Positions 1-12,814 are shown, counted from the first letter of the stretch. The stretch is 64,000 nucleotides of DNA from Symbiodinium natans (GCA_905221605.1 CAJNDS010002588.1:199001-263000); one strand, 5' to 3'. Numbers and translations are program-made. Notes: generated from the letters alone by a model not told the origin.

Positions 1-96
1 ATTCCGTACCGACAGAAGCCAGAAAGCAGTCCCAAGATCTGCTTCCTCGAGCTTGACAGCTGCATTGATTTCTTGATGTCCGTGTTCAGGATGGCG
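1..96 (+). CDS. possible internal or terminal exon, partial at the left edge
   Basis: The first 96 bases are open in frame 1 with no stop. The conceptual peptide includes SSPKICFLELDSCIDFL, and its codons look coding-like (TTC CTC GAG CTT GAC). The frame ends at a good donor, GCG|GTAAGG at 97, and telomere-like repeats start about 15 bases later, the same exon-into-repeat arrangement seen at the CCT7 gene further right. I do not recognise the peptide, and it does not match any part of CCT7 I know. It could be a chance open frame. Confidence 0.3.
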
Positions 97-362
97 GTAA
101 GGGGCCGGGGGGAGGGTTAGGGTTTAGGGTCTAGGGTCTATAGGGTTAGGGTTTAGCAGGGGTTAGGAGTTAGGAGTTAGGGGTCAGAATTTAGGGTTTA
201 AGGTTAGGGTTGGGGGTTAGGGTTAGGGGTACTTTCGACTTCGACTCACCTTCTCCAACCTGCCTTTTTTGGCGATCTTCTCCCCGCGGCCTCAAGATAT
301 GGGGGTTTACGAAAACAAGGGCCCCCTAATATATGATTCAGCCCCGGCGGGCCCCCCCCCCC
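97..362. repeat. degenerate telomere-like repeats and unique spacer
   Basis: Positions about 112-230 hold irregular TTAGGG/TTTAGGG units (GGGTTAGGGTTTAGGGTCTAGGG and similar). The rest is spacer ending in a C run. The string ATATGATTCAGCCCC at about 327-341 is shared with 15076-15090, where it also lies next to a C run, so it may mark the end of a dispersed repeat. No gene seen. Confidence 0.6.
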
Positions 363-479
363 GTGGGTGGCTTAAATAGGGTCTATTTGGAAGCTGAGAC
401 TCGGGTTTTTAGACTAACCAATGCGTCTCCACGAGAGTATTCTTGGAAGCTGAGAGTGGTGTTTTTGTGTGGTAGATAC

Positions 480-3340
480 AAAGGAAAGGGCATAAGAAAG
501 TAGCGAAAGGAGCTCCTCAATTCCCTTCCTTATCTCCTATGCTCTTTTCTGTATTCATTGCAACAGGAGAATACAGGAAAAGGGCCTCCATTCCCCTCTT
601 GTTCTTCCTTTCTTGTGTTTTTGTCATTTAAAGGGGAAAGGGAGAAGAGAAGGGAAAGAGAAGGAGAGAGGAGAGATAAAAGGAAGACAATTTTAATGGG
701 AAGAGCCAAGAAAAGAATAGAAAAGAGAGATGAACAAAGAAGATGGAGAGACAAAACAAGGCGCAAAGAAAATGGCACTCTTCTTTATCTATCCTCTCTC
801 CCTTCTCTCTCCCTTCCCTCTTTCTTTTCGAAACAGAAAAACGAAAAAGGAAGAACTTGAAAAGGAGAAGGGTAAGGAAAAGAGCAGAAGAGACAGGCCG
901 AAAAGAGGGATATGATGAAGTATGGGCAAGGTCCACGCGCAAGGAGTCACTCTCTGCTTACCCTTCCACTGCTTTATCATACAAGTTCCTTTCTTGTGTT
1001 ATATTAGTTAAAAGGTAACAGAAGGAGAGAAGGGCAAGGGAAGTGAGAGAGGAGAGACAACAAGGAGGCCATTTGAATTTTCTGGAGGGGTACTGAAAAG
1101 AAGAGAAGACACAATAAACAAGGAGACGGATAGCACTCTTCTTTATCTATCATCTCTCCCTTCCTTGTCTCTCGCTTTTCCCTCTATAATTAAAAAATAG
1201 GTGCCCTCTCTCCTCTTCAGGAAGCCCCCTTGCCCTTATTTTGCTAGCTTTCTGAAACGACAAGGAAAACAACACATAGAAAGAGAGGAAAGGGAATGAA
1301 ACAATAGGCAGTGGAGCTCTTCAGTGTCTTTACCTATCTCTTTTCTTCTTTTTCTTTTTAATTCAATAAGGAAAAGAAGCTTCCTTTGGTGTGATTTTGA
1401 GATTCAAAAGAGAACAAGAGAAGAGAAGGGAGAGAGAAAGGAGAGAGGAGAGATCAAAAGGAAACAATTTTCATGGGAAGAGCAATGAAAATCATGGAAG
1501 AGGAATGAAGACAGGAGAGGGAGGTGCAAAATCAGGCAAAGAGAAGATGGTGCTCGTTTCTTCTTTCCTCTCTTTCTTATCTTTCCCTTTTAAATAAAAA
1601 ACAAAAGGAACCCATTTTCTTTTTCCGTTTGGGAACAAGGAAAAGAACAGAGGCGATAGGGCGAGAGGAGGGATTTGCTGCAGCGTGGGGAGGGTCTACG
1701 GACAAGGAGCCAACCCCGCTCACTTTCCCCATCCATTGGAAAAGAAAGGAACATGGCCTCCATTCCCCTCTTGTTCTTCCTTTCTTGCGTTTTTGTCATT
1801 TAAAGGGGAACAGGAGAAGAGAAGGGAGAGAGAAGGAGAGAGGAGAGACAAAAGGATTGCATTGTTAATGGGAAGAGCAAAGAAAAGAATAGAAGAGAGA
1901 TGAATAGAGAAGAGGGAGAGACAAAACAAGGCGCAGAGAAGATGGCACTCACTCTTTATCTATCCTCTCTTCCTTATCTCTCCCTGCCATCTTTCTTTTC
2001 GAAATAAGAAAACAAAAAGGAAGAACTATGAGAAGGAGAAGGGTAAGGAAAGGAACAGAAGAGATAGGCCGAGAGGAGGGGTATGATGAAGTATGGACCG
2101 GTCCACGCGCCAGGAGTCACCCTCTGCTTACCCTTCCACTGCCTTATCATACAAGTTCCTTTCTTGTGGTTTATCAGTCAGAAGGAAACAGAAGGAGAGA
2201 AGGGAAAGGGAAGTGAGAGGAGATAACAAGGATGCCATTTTTCTGGAAGCGCAACTGTGCCGGAATGTGGCCACAACAAGCAGGCCAGGGAGGCTCAGGC
2301 GGGGCAAGTCTCTCCCTAATAAGAAAAAATCAACCTTGCTATTCACAGGTAGGCGCCCTTCTTCCTCTTCAGGAAATCGCCTTTCCCTTATTTTGTTATT
2401 TTGCTTTTTGAAGCGAATAAGAAAAACAACAAATAAGAAGAGAGGACAGGGAATGACTAGGTAAAGAGAGGAGCTTTTCAATTTCCTCCCTATCTCTTAT
2501 GTTACTTTTCCTTCTTGGGCGGGTGTCCTTTTTTCTTCCTTGAAGATGCAGAAAACTATCAAAAAGGACACCCGTTCCATCGCCCACAATTCCCTTCCTT
2601 ATCTCCTATGCTCTTTTCCTTATTCATTGCAACAGGAGAATTCATGAAAAGGGCCTCCATTCCTCTCTTGTTCTTCCTTTCTCGTGTTTTTGTCATTTAA
2701 AGGGGAACAGGAGAAGAGAAGGGAAAGAGAAGGAGAGAGGAGAGATAAAAGGAAGACAATTTTAATGGGAAGAGCCAAGAAAAGAATAGAAGAGAGATGA
2801 ACAAAGAAGATGGAGAGACAAAACAAGGCGCAAAGAAAATGGCACTCTTCTTTATCTATCCTCTCTCCCTTCTCTCTCCCTTCCCTCTTTCTTTTCGAAA
2901 CAGAAAAACGAAAAAGGAAGAACTTGAAAAGGAGAAGGGTAAGGAAAAGAGCAGAAGAGACAGGCCGAAAAGAGGAATATGATGAACTGAAAAGAAGAGA
3001 AGACACAAGAAACAAGGAGACGGATAGCACTCTTCTTTATCTATCATCTGTCCCTTCCTTGTCTCTCGCTGTTCCCTCTATAAGTAAAAAAAAAAGGGCG
3101 CCCTCTCTCCTCTTCAGGAAGCCCCCTTGCCCTTATTTTGCTAGCTTTCTGAAACGACAAGGAAAACAACACATAGAAAGAGAGGAAAAGGAATGAAACA
3201 ATAGGCAGTGGAGCTCTTCAGGGTCTTGACCTATCTCTTTTCTTCTTTTTCTTTTTCATTCAATAAGGAAAAGAAGCTTCCTTTGGTGTGATTTGAGAAT
3301 TAAAAGAGAACAAGAGAAGAGAAGGGAGACCCGGGCTCGA
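480..3340. repeat. purine/pyrimidine-asymmetric subrepeats in copy 1
   Basis: Long AG-rich stretches alternate with CT-rich ones. A ~380-base unit occurs at about 528-912, 1740-2075 (variant) and 2604-2978. It contains GCCTCCATTCC, CATTTAAAGGGG and AATGGGAAGAGC. A second unit starting AGCCCCCTTGCCCTTATTTT occurs at about 1220-1425, 3118-3329 and 3922-4130. The open frames here are Lys/Arg/Glu-rich or Leu/Ser-rich on opposite strands, as expected for low complexity, so none is called as a gene. Confidence 0.75.
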
Positions 3341-3527
3341 AATTTAGTATTGAGGGGGAGGCCCGGGCTCGTGATTTATTATCGGGGAAGTTAAAAAATC
3401 AATTTCATTTCAATGTCCAGGGGCCCGATTTGGCCAACTTTTGCCGGGCAAAATTTGGCCAAATCGAGCCGCGCATTTCTCATCGCGTACGACGAGCAGC
3501 CTGATTAGGCCAAATTTTGCCCGCAGA

Positions 3528-3810
3528 CTGCCCGGCAAAATTTGGCCAAATCGAGCCGCGATAGTTTAAATAATTTCGGGCCTCCAGAAAAGCGCGGCTC
3601 GATTTGGCCAAATTTTGCCGGGCAGCCTCCGGGCAAAATTTGGCCAAATCGGGCTGCCCTTCGTATGCGATGAGAAATGCGCGGCTCGATTTGGCCAAAT
3701 CTTGCCAGGAGGCTGCCCGGCAAAATTTGGCCAAATCGAGCCGCGCCTTTCTGGAGGCCCGAAATTATTTAAACTATCGCGGCTCGATTTGGCCAAATTT
3801 TGCCGGGCAG
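3528..3810. repeat. long inverted repeat, about 102-bp arms, copy 1
   Basis: Left arm about 3528-3629 and right arm about 3709-3810 are near-perfect reverse complements around a ~79-base loop. Both arms carry the core GATTTGGCCAAATTTTGCCG in opposite orientations. The core also appears at 3427-3470 and 4227-4270, so short palindromic modules are repeated around the main hairpin. Confidence 0.8.
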
Positions 3811-4335
3811 CCTCCGGGCACTTTTGGCCCCCCCCCTTTTCGGATTTAAATTATTTAAATTATTTAAATGATTTAAATTATTTAATTCCAGGGTGGAATT
3901 AAATAATGTTAATAATTTAAAGCCCCCTTGCCCTTATTTTGCTAGCTTTCTGAAACGACAAGGACAACAACACATAGAAAGAGAGGAAAGGAATGAAACA
4001 ATAGGCAGTGGAGCTCTTCAGTGTCTTTACCTATCTCTTTTCTTCTTTTTCTTTTTCATTCAATAAGGAAAAGAAGCTTCCTTTGGTGTGATTTTGAGAT
4101 TTAAAAGAGAACAAGAGAAGAGAAGGGAGACCCGGGCTCGTAATTTAGTATTGAGGGGGAGGCCCGGGCTCGTGATTTAGTATCGGGGAATTTAAACAAT
4201 CAATTTCATTTCAATGTCCAGGGGCCCGATTTGGCCAAATCTTGCCGGGCAAAATTTGGCCAAATCGAGCCGCGCATTTCTCATCGCGTACGACGAGCAG
4301 CCCGATTTGGTTTTCCAGAGCGCCACTGCGGGCCC

Positions 4336-6110
4336 GGCAAATTTCGACCCGCAAAGTTGTTCCTACCCTGTCCCGTTTTGTGTGGTATTTGCAGGACTTT
4401 TCCAGGGTGCCAAGGGAATCCCGGCAAATTTTGACCGGCAAATGTTGTTCCTACCCATTCCCGTTTTGTGTGGCATTTGCATCACTTTTCCATGGTGCCA
4501 AGGGGATCCCGGCAAATTTTGACCCGCAAAGTTGTTCCTACCCTTTCCCGTTTTGTGTGGTATTTGCATCACTTTTCCAGGGTGCCAAGGGAATCCCGGC
4601 AAATTTTGACCCGCAAAGTTGTTCCTACCCTTTCCCGTTTTGTGTGGTATTTGCAGGACTTTTCCAGGGTGCCAAGGGAATCCTGGCAAATTTTGACCGG
4701 AAAAGTTGTTCCTACCCTTTCCCGTTTTGTGTGGTATTTGCAGGACTTTTCCAGGGTGCCAAGGGAATCCCGGCAAATTTTGACCGGCAAAGTTGTTCCT
4801 ACCCGTTCCCGTTTTGTGTGGTATTTGCATCACTTTTCAAGGGTGCCAAGGGGATCCCGGCAAATTTTGACCGGCAAAGTTGTTCCTACCCTTTCCCGTT
4901 TTGTGTGGTATTTGCATCACTTTTCCCGGGTGCCAAGGGGGTCCCGGCAAATTTTGACCCGCAAAGTTGTTCCTACCCGTTCCCGTTTTGTGTGGTATTT
5001 GCATCACTTTTCCCGAGTGCCAAGGGGATCCCGGCAAATTTTGACCGGCAAAGTTGTTCCTACCCTTTCCCGTTTTGTGTGGTATTTGCAGGACTTTTCC
5101 AGGGTGCCAAGGGAATCCCGGCAAATTTTGACCGGCAAAGTTGTTCCTACCCTTTCCCGTTTTGTGTGGTATTTGCAGGGCTTTTCCAGGGTGCCAAGGG
5201 AATCCCGGCAAATTTTGACCCGCAAAGTTGTTCCTACCCTTTCCCGTTTTGTGTGGTATTTGCATCACTTTTCCAGGGTGCCAAGGGAATCCCGGCAAAT
5301 TTTGACCGGCAAAGTTGTTCCTACCCTTTCCCGTTTTGTGTGGTATTTGCAGGACTTTTCCAGGGTGCCAAGGGGATCCCGGCAAATTTTGACCGGCAAA
5401 GTTGTTCCTACCCTTTCCCGTTTTGTGTGGTATTTGCAGGACTTTTCCCGGGTGCCAAGGGGGTCCCGGCAAATTTTGACCCGCAAAGTTGTTCCTACCC
5501 GTTCCCGTTTTGTGTGGCATTTGCATCACTTTTCCCGAGTGCCAAGGGGATCCCGGCAAATGTTGACCGGCAAAGTTGTTCCTACCCTTTCCCGTTTTGT
5601 GTGGTATTTGCAGGACTTTTCTAGGGTGCCAAGGGAATCCCGGCAAATTTTGACCGGCAAAGTTGTTCCTACCCTTTCCCGTTTTGTGTGGTATTTGCAG
5701 GACTTTTCTAGGGTGCCAAGGGAATCCCGGCAAATTTTGACCCGCAAAGTTGTTCCTACCCTTTCCCGTTTTGTGTGGTATTTGCATCACTTTTCCGGGG
5801 TGCCAAGGGAATCCCGGCAAATTTTGACCGGCAAATGTTGTTCCTACCCTTTCCCGTTTTGTGTGGTATTTGCAGGACTTTTCCAGGGTGCCAAGGGGAT
5901 CCCGGCAAATTTTGACCGGCAAAGTTGTTCCTACCCTTTCCCGTTTTGTGTGGTATTTGCAGGACTTTTCCAGGGTGCCAAGGGGATCCCGGCAAATTTT
6001 GACCGACAAAGTTGTTCCTACCCTTTCCCGTTTTGTGTGGTATTTGCATCACTTTTCCAGGGTGCCAAGGGGATCCCGGCAAGTTTTGACCGGCAAAGTT
6101 GCTCCTGCCC
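4336..6110. repeat. 87-bp satellite array, 20 units, copy 1
   Basis: Units begin at GGCAAATTTTGACC and recur every 87 bases (4511, 4598, 4685, 4772 and so on to 6078). This gives 20 units, two of them with one extra base (CAAATGTTG). Variants alternate between GCATCACTTTT and GCAGGACTTTT. Since 87 is 29 codons and the unit lacks stops in several frames, long open frames appear on both strands (for example 4468-6147 + and 4837-6009 -). I read them as a by-product of the period, not as genes. Confidence 0.9.
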
Positions 6111-6130
6111 CAGGCCCTCCTGGGCCCCAA

Positions 6131-6492
6131 GAAGCAATGAAACATAAGAAACAGATGAAGGATGAAGCAGATGAAGCAGATCATGAAGATGATGAAGATG
6201 ATGGAGATGATGAAGATGATGAAAACGATGAAGATGATGAAGATGATGAAAATGATGAAGATGATGAAGATGATGAAGATGATGAAGATGATGATGAAGC
6301 TGATTGGGATCATTGATGTCAAGGATGCACATGAAACATATTGAAACAACCGTGGAGATGAGAGAGATGATGGGGATGATGAAAAAAGATGATGAAGATG
6401 ATGAAGATGATGATGATAGATGATGAAGATGATGACGATAATGAAGATGATGATGATGATGCGGATGAGGATGAGGATGATGATGATGAAGC
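6131..6492. repeat. GATGAAGAT minisatellite, copy 1
   Basis: Imperfect GATGAAGAT units, which read as Asp/Glu runs on + and His runs on -, interrupted at about 6300-6370 by unique sequence with ATTGATGTCAAGGATG. Confidence 0.85.
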
Positions 6493-6505
6493 TGATTGAG
6501 GGGGC

Positions 6506-6613
6506 CCTCCCGCAGGAGGAATTAAATAATTTAAATATGAAGGCCCCGATTTAAATATGAATATTTAATTCGGGGCCTTCATATTTAAATTATTTAATTC
6601 CTCCTGCGGGAGG
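6506..6613. repeat. 108-bp palindrome (type P1), copy 1
   Basis: Starts CCTCCCGCAGGAGG and ends CCTCCTGCGGGAGG. The AT-rich arms meet between GGCCCCGA and TCGGGGCC. Near-perfect foldback. Confidence 0.85.
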
Positions 6614-6789
6614 AAGCCCGGCCCCCCCCCCCCCCCGTGGGTGGCTTAAATAGGGTCTATTTGGAAGCTGAGACTCGGGTTTTTAGACTAACCAATGCGT
6701 CTCCACGAGAGTATTCTTGGAAGCTGAGAGTGGTGTTTTTGTGTGGTAGATACAAAGGAAAGGGCATAAGAAAGTAGCGAAAGGAGCTC

Positions 6790-9635
6790 CTCAATTCCCT
6801 TCCTTATCTCCTATGCTCTTTTCTGTATTCATTGCAACAGGAGAATACAGGAAAAGGGCCTCCATTCCCCTCTTGTTCTTCCTTTCTTGTGTTTTTGTCA
6901 TTTAAAGGGGAACAGGAGAAGAGAAGGGAAAGAGAAGGAGAGAGGAGAGATAAAAGGAAGACAATTTTAATGGGAAGAGCCAAGAAAAGAATAGAAAAGA
7001 GAGATGAACAAAGAAGATGGAGAGACAAAAACAAGGCGCAAAGAAAATGGCACTCTTCTTTATCTATCCTCTCTCCCTTCTCTCTCCCTTCCCTCTTTCT
7101 TTTCGAAACAGAAAAACGAAAAAGGAAGAACTTGAAAGGAGAAGGGTAAGGAAAAGAGCAGAAGAGACAGGCCGAAAAGAGGGATATGATGAAGTATGGG
7201 CAAGGTCCACGCGCAAGGAGTCACTCTCTGCTTACCCTTCCACTGCTTTATCATACAAGTTCCTTTCTTGTGTTATATTAGTTAAAAGGTAACAGAAGGA
7301 GAGAAGGGCAAGGGAAGTGAGAGAGGAGAGACAACAAGGAGGCCATTTGAATTTTCTGGAGGGGTACTGAAAAGAAGAGAAGACACAATAAACAAGGAGA
7401 CGGATAGCACTCTTCTTTATCTATCATCTGTCCCTTCCTTGTCTCTCGCTTTTCCCTCTATAATTAAAAAATAGGTGCCCTCTCTCCTCTTCAGGAAGCC
7501 CCCTTGCCCTTATTTTGCTAGCTTTCTGAAACGACAAGGAAAACAACACATAGAAAGAGAGGAAAGGGAATGAAACAATAGGCAGTGGAGCTCTTCAGTG
7601 TCTTTACCTATCTCTTTTCTTCTTTTTCTTTTTAATTCAATAAGGAAAAGAAGCTTCCTTTGGTGTGATTTTGAGATTCAAAAGAGAACAAGAGAAGAGA
7701 AGGGAGAGAGAAAGGAGAGAGGAGAGATCAAAAGGAAACAATTTTCATGGGAAGAGCAATGAAAGTCATGGAAGAGAAATGAAGACAGGAGAGGGAGGTG
7801 CAAAATCAGGCAAAGAGAGGATGGTGCTCGTTTTCTTCTTTCCTCTCTTTCTTATCTTTCCCTTTTAAATAGAAAACAAAAGGAAGAACAATGAACATGT
7901 AAAGGAACCCATTTTCTTTTTCCGTTTGGGAACAAGGAAAAGAACAGAGGCGATAGGGCGAGAGGAGGGATTTGCTGCAGCGTGGGGAGGGTCTACGGAC
8001 AAGGAGCCAACCCCGCTCACTTTCCCCATCCATTGGAAAAGAAAGGAACATGGCCTCCATTCCCCTCTTGTTCTTCCTTTCTTGCGTTTTTGTCATTTAA
8101 AGGGGAACAGGAGAAGAGAAGGGAGAGAGAAGGAGAGAGGAGAGACAAAAGGATTGCATTGTTAATGGGAAGAGCAAAGAAAAGAATAGAAGAGAGATGA
8201 ATAGAGAAGAGGGAGAGACAAAACAAGGCGCAGAGAAAATGGCACTCACTCTTTATCTATCCTCTCTTCCTTATCTCTCCCTGCCATCTTTCTTTTCGAA
8301 ATAAGAGAACAAAAAGGAAGAACTATGAGAAGGAGAAGGGTAAGGAAAGGAACAGAAGAGATAGGCCGAGAGGAGGGGTATGACGAAGTATGGACCGGTC
8401 CACGCGCCAGGAGTCACCCTCTGCTTACCCTTCCACTGCCTTATCATACAAGTTCCTTTCTTGTGGTTTATCAGTCAGAAGGAAACAGAAGGAGAGAAGG
8501 GAAAGGGAAGTGAGAGGAGATAACAAGGATGCCATTTTTCTGGAAGCGCAACTGTACCGGAATGTGGCCACAACAAGCAGGCCAGGGAGGCTCAGGCGGG
8601 GCAAGTCTCTCCCTAATTAGAAAAAATCAACCTTGCTATTCACAGGTAGGCGCCCTTCTTCCTCTTCAGGAAATCGCCTTTCCCTTATTTTGTTATTTTG
8701 CTTTTTGAAGCGAATAAGAAAAACAACAAAAAAGAAGAGAGGACAGGGAATGACTAGGTAAAGAGAGGAGCTTTTCAATTTCCTCCCTATCTCTTATGTT
8801 ACTTTTCCTTCTTGGGCGGGTGTCCTTTTTTCTTCCTTGAAGATGCAGAAAACTATCAAAAAGGACACCCGTTCCATCGCCCACAATTCCCTTCCTTATC
8901 TCCTATGCTCTTTTCCTTATTCATTGCAACAGGAGAATTCAGGAAAAGGGCCTCCATTCCTCTCTTGTTCTGCCTTTCTCGTGTTTTTGTCATTTAAAGG
9001 GGAACAGGAGAAGAGAAGGGAAAGAGAAGGAGAGAGGAGAGATAAAAGGAAGACAATTTTAATGGGAAGAGCCAAGAAAAGAATAGAAAAGAGAGATGAA
9101 CAAAGAAGATGGAGAGACAAAACAAGGCGCAAAGAAAATGGCACTCTTCTTTATCTATCCTCTCTCCCTTCTCTCTCCCTTCCCTCTTTCTTTTCGAAAC
9201 AGAAAAACGAAAAAGGAAGAACTTGAAAAGGAGAAGGGTAAGGAAAAGAGCAGAAGAGACAGGCCGAAAAGAGGAATATGATGAACTGAAAAGAAGAGAA
9301 GACACAAGAAACAAGGAGACGGATAGCACTCTTCTTTATCTATCATCTGTCCCTTCCTTGTCTCTCGCTTTTCCCTCTATAAGTAAAAAAAAAGGCGCCC
9401 TCTCTCCTCTTCAGGAAGCCCCCTTGCCCTTATTTTGCTAGCTTTCTGAAACGACAAGGAAAACAACACATAGAAAGAGAGGAAAAGGAATGAAACAATA
9501 GGCAGTGGAGCTCTTCAGGGTCTTGACCTATCTCTTTTCTTCTTTTTCTTTTTCATTCAATAAGGAAAAGAAGCTTCCTTTGGTGTGATTTGAGAATTAA
9601 AAGAGAACAAGAGAAGAGAAGGGAGACCCGGGCTC
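6790..9635. repeat. purine/pyrimidine-asymmetric subrepeats in copy 2
   Basis: Counterpart of the AG/CT-rich subrepeats of copy 1, with the same order of ~380-base and ~210-base units. No gene seen. Confidence 0.75.
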
Positions 9636-9824
9636 GAAATTTAGTATTGAGGGGGAGGCCCGGGCTCGTGATTTATTATCGGGGAAGTTAAAAAATCAAT
9701 TTCATTTCAATGTCCAGGGGCCCGATTTGGCCAACTTTTGCCGGGCAAAATTTGGCCAAATCGAGCCGCGCATTTCTCATCGCGTACGACGAGCAGCCTG
9801 ATTAGGCCAAATTTTGCCCGCAGA

Positions 9825-10107
9825 CTGCCCGGCAAAATTTGGCCAAATCGAGCCGCGATAGTTTAAATAATTTCGGGCCTCCAGAAAAGCGCGGCTCGAT
9901 TTGGCCAAATTTTGCCGGGCAGCCTCCGGGCAAAATTTGGCCAAATCGGGCTGCCCTTCGTATGCGATGAGAAATGCGCGGCTCGATTTGGCCAAATCTT
10001 GCCAGGAGGCTGCCCGGCAAAATTTGGCCAAATCGAGCCGCGCCTTTCTGGAGGCCCGAAATTATTTAAACTATCGCGGCTCGATTTGGCCAAATTTTGC
10101 CGGGCAG
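9825..10107. repeat. long inverted repeat, about 102-bp arms, copy 2
   Basis: Same structure as at 3528-3810, shifted by 6297 bases. Confidence 0.8.
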
Positions 10108-10634
10108 CCTCCGGGCACTTTTGGCCCCCCCCCCCTTTTCGGATTTAAATTATTTAAATTATTTAAATGATTTAAATTATTTAATTCCAGGGTGGAATTA
10201 AATAATTTTAATAATTTAAAGCCCCCTTGCCCTTATTTTGCTAGCTTTCTGAAACGACAAGGACAACAACACATAGAAAGAGAGGAAAGGAATGAAACAA
10301 TAGGCAGTGGAGCTCTTCAGTGTCTTTACCTATCTCTTTTCTTCTTTTTCTTTTTCATTCAATAAGGAAAAGAAGCTTCCTTTGGTGTGATTTTGAGATT
10401 TAAAAGAGAACAAGAGAAGAGAAGGGAGACCCGGGCTCGTAATTTAGTATTGAGGGGGAGGCCCGGGCTCGTGATTTAGTATCGGGGAATTTAAACAATC
10501 AATTTCATTTCAATGTCCAGGGGCCCGATTTGGCCAAATCTTGCCGGGCAAAATTTGGCCAAATCGAGCCGCGCATTTCTCATCGCGTACGACGAGCAGC
10601 CCGATTTGGTTTTCCAGAGCGCCACTGCGGGCCC

Positions 10635-12420
10635 GGCAAATTTCGACCCGCAAAGTTGTTCCTACCCTGTCCCGTTTTGTGTGGTATTTGCAGGACTTTT
10701 CCAGGGTGCCAAGGGAATCCCGGCAAATTTTGACCGGCAAATGTTGTTCCTACCCGTTCCCGTTTTGTGTGGTATTTGCATCACTTTTCCATGGTGCCAA
10801 GGGGATCCCGGCAAATTTTGACCCGCAAAGTTGTTCCTACCCTTTCCCGTTTTGTGTGGTATTTGCATCACTTTTCCAGGGTGCCAAGGGAATCCCGGCA
10901 AATTTTGACCCGCAAAGTTGTTCCTACCCTTTCCCGTTTTGTGTGGTATTTGCAGGACTTTTCCAGGGTGCCAAGGGAATCCCGGCAAATTTTGACCCGC
11001 AAAGTTGTTCCTACCCTTTCCCGTTTTGTGTGGTATTTGCAGGACTTTTCCAGGGTGCCAAGGGAATCCCGGCAAATTTTGACCGGCAAAGTTGTTCCTA
11101 AGTTGTTCCTACCCGTTCCCGTTTTGTGTGGTATTTGCATCACTTTTCCAGGGTGCCAAGGGGATCCCGGCAAATTTTGACCGGCAAAGTTGTTCCTACC
11201 CTTTCCCGTTTTGTGTGGTATTTGCATCACTTTTCCCGGGTGCCAAGGGGGTCCCGGCAAATTTTGACCGCAAAGTTGTTCCTACCCGTTCCCGTTTTGT
11301 GTGGTATTTGCATCACTTTTCCCGAGTGCCAAGGGGATCCCGGCAAATTTTGACCGGCAAAGTTGTTCCTACCCTTTCCCGTTTTGTGTGGTATTTGCAG
11401 GACTTTTCCAGGGTGCCAAGGGAATCCCGGCAAATTTTGACCCGCAAAGTTGTTCCTACCCTTTCCCGTTTTGTGTGGTATTTGCAGGACTTTTCCAGGG
11501 TGCCAAGGGAATCCCGGCAAATTTTGACCGGCAAAGTTGTTCCTACCCTTTCCCGTTTTGTGTGGTATTTGCAGGACTTTTCCAGGGTGCCAAGGGAATC
11601 CCGGCAAATTTTGACCGGCAAAGTTGTTCCTACCCGTTCCCGTTTTGTGTGGTATTTGCATCACTTTTCCAGGGTGCCAAGGGGATCCCGGCAAATTTTG
11701 ACCGGCAAAGTTGTTCCTACCCTTTCCCGTTTTGTGTGGTATTTGCATCACTTTTCCCGGGTGCCAAGGGGGTCCCGGCAAATTTTGACCCGCAAAGTTG
11801 TTCCTACCCGTTCCCGTTTTGTGTGGCATTTGCATCACTTTTCCCGAGTGCCAAGGGGATCCCGGCAAATTTTGACCGGCAAAGTTGTTCCTACCCTTTC
11901 CCGTTTTGTGTGGTATTTGCATCACTTTTCTAGGGTGCCAAGGGAATCCCGGCAAATTTTGACCGGCAAAGTTGTTCCTACCCTTTCCCGTTTTGTGTGG
12001 TATTTGCAGGACTTTTCTAGGGTGCCAAGGGAATCCCGGCAAATTTTGACCCGCAAAGTTGTTCCTACCCTTTCCCGTTTTGTGTGGTATTTGCATCACT
12101 TTTCCGGGGTGCCAAGGGAATCCCGGCAAATTTTGACCGGCAAATGTTGTTCCTACCCTTTCCCGTTTTGTGTGGTATTTGCAGGACTTTTCCAGGGTGC
12201 CAAGGGGATCCCGGCAAATTTTGACCGGCAAAGTTGTTCCTACCCTTTCCCGTTTTGTGTGGTATTTGCAGGACTTTTCCAGGGTGCCAAGGGGATCCCG
12301 GCAAATTTTGACCGACTAAGTTGTTCCTACCCTTTCCCGTTTTGTGTGGTATTTGCATCACTTTTCCAGGGTGCCAAGGGGATCCCGGCAAGTTTTGACC
12401 GGCAAAGTTGCTCCTGCCCC
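10635..12420. repeat. 87-bp satellite array, 20 units, copy 2
   Basis: Also 20 units (10635 to 12387). The extra length of 12 bases is explained by an 11-base duplication (AGTTGTTCCTA near 11091-11112), a one-base deletion (GACCGCAAAG near 11268) and two one-base insertions. These break the long frames seen in copy 1, which argues against selection for a protein. Confidence 0.9.
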
Positions 12421-12439
12421 AGGCCCTCCTGGGCCCCAA

Positions 12440-12803
12440 GAAGCAATGAAACATAAGAAACAGATGAAGGATGAAGCAGATGAAGCAGATCATGAAGATG
12501 ATGAAGATGATGGAGATGATGAAGATGATGAAGATGATGAAGATGATGAAGATGATGAAAATGATGAAAATGATGAAGATGATGAAGATGATGAAGATGA
12601 TGAAGAAGCTGATTGGGATCATTGATGTCAAGGATGCACATGAAACATATTGGAACAACCGTGGAGATGAGAGAGATGATGGGGATGATGAAAAAAGATG
12701 ATGAATATGATGAAGATGATGATGATAGATGATGAAGATGATGACGATAATGAAGATGATGATGATGATGCGGATGAGGATGAGGATGATGATGATGAAG
12801 CTG
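12440..12803. repeat. GATGAAGAT minisatellite, copy 2
   Basis: Counterpart of the array at 6131-6492, with slightly different unit order. Confidence 0.85.
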
Positions 12804-12814
12804 ATTGAGGGGGC

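Larger units (their letters stand above)
363..6630. repeat. 6.3-kb composite tandem repeat, copy 1
   Basis: This block is nearly identical to the block that follows it. Landmarks recur at an offset that grows slowly from 6274 to 6309 through small indels (for example 558 vs 6832, 1685 vs 7982, 4211 vs 10510, 6162 vs 12471). The copies join directly at a C run near 6621-6636. Order inside: AG/CT-rich subrepeats, inverted repeat, 87-bp satellite, GATGAAGAT minisatellite, palindrome. Open frames inside it are repeat artefacts and I call no gene. Confidence 0.9.

Noticed and set aside
530-3200. Lys/Glu-rich and Leu/Ser-rich small ORFs
   Set aside because: Low-complexity AG/CT sequence in tandem subrepeats; frames on both strands are equally open.
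4242-6147. Long ORFs on both strands (up to 559 codons) over the 87-bp satellite
   Set aside because: They follow from a stop-free unit whose length is a multiple of three; copy 2 has frame-breaking indels; no known domain.
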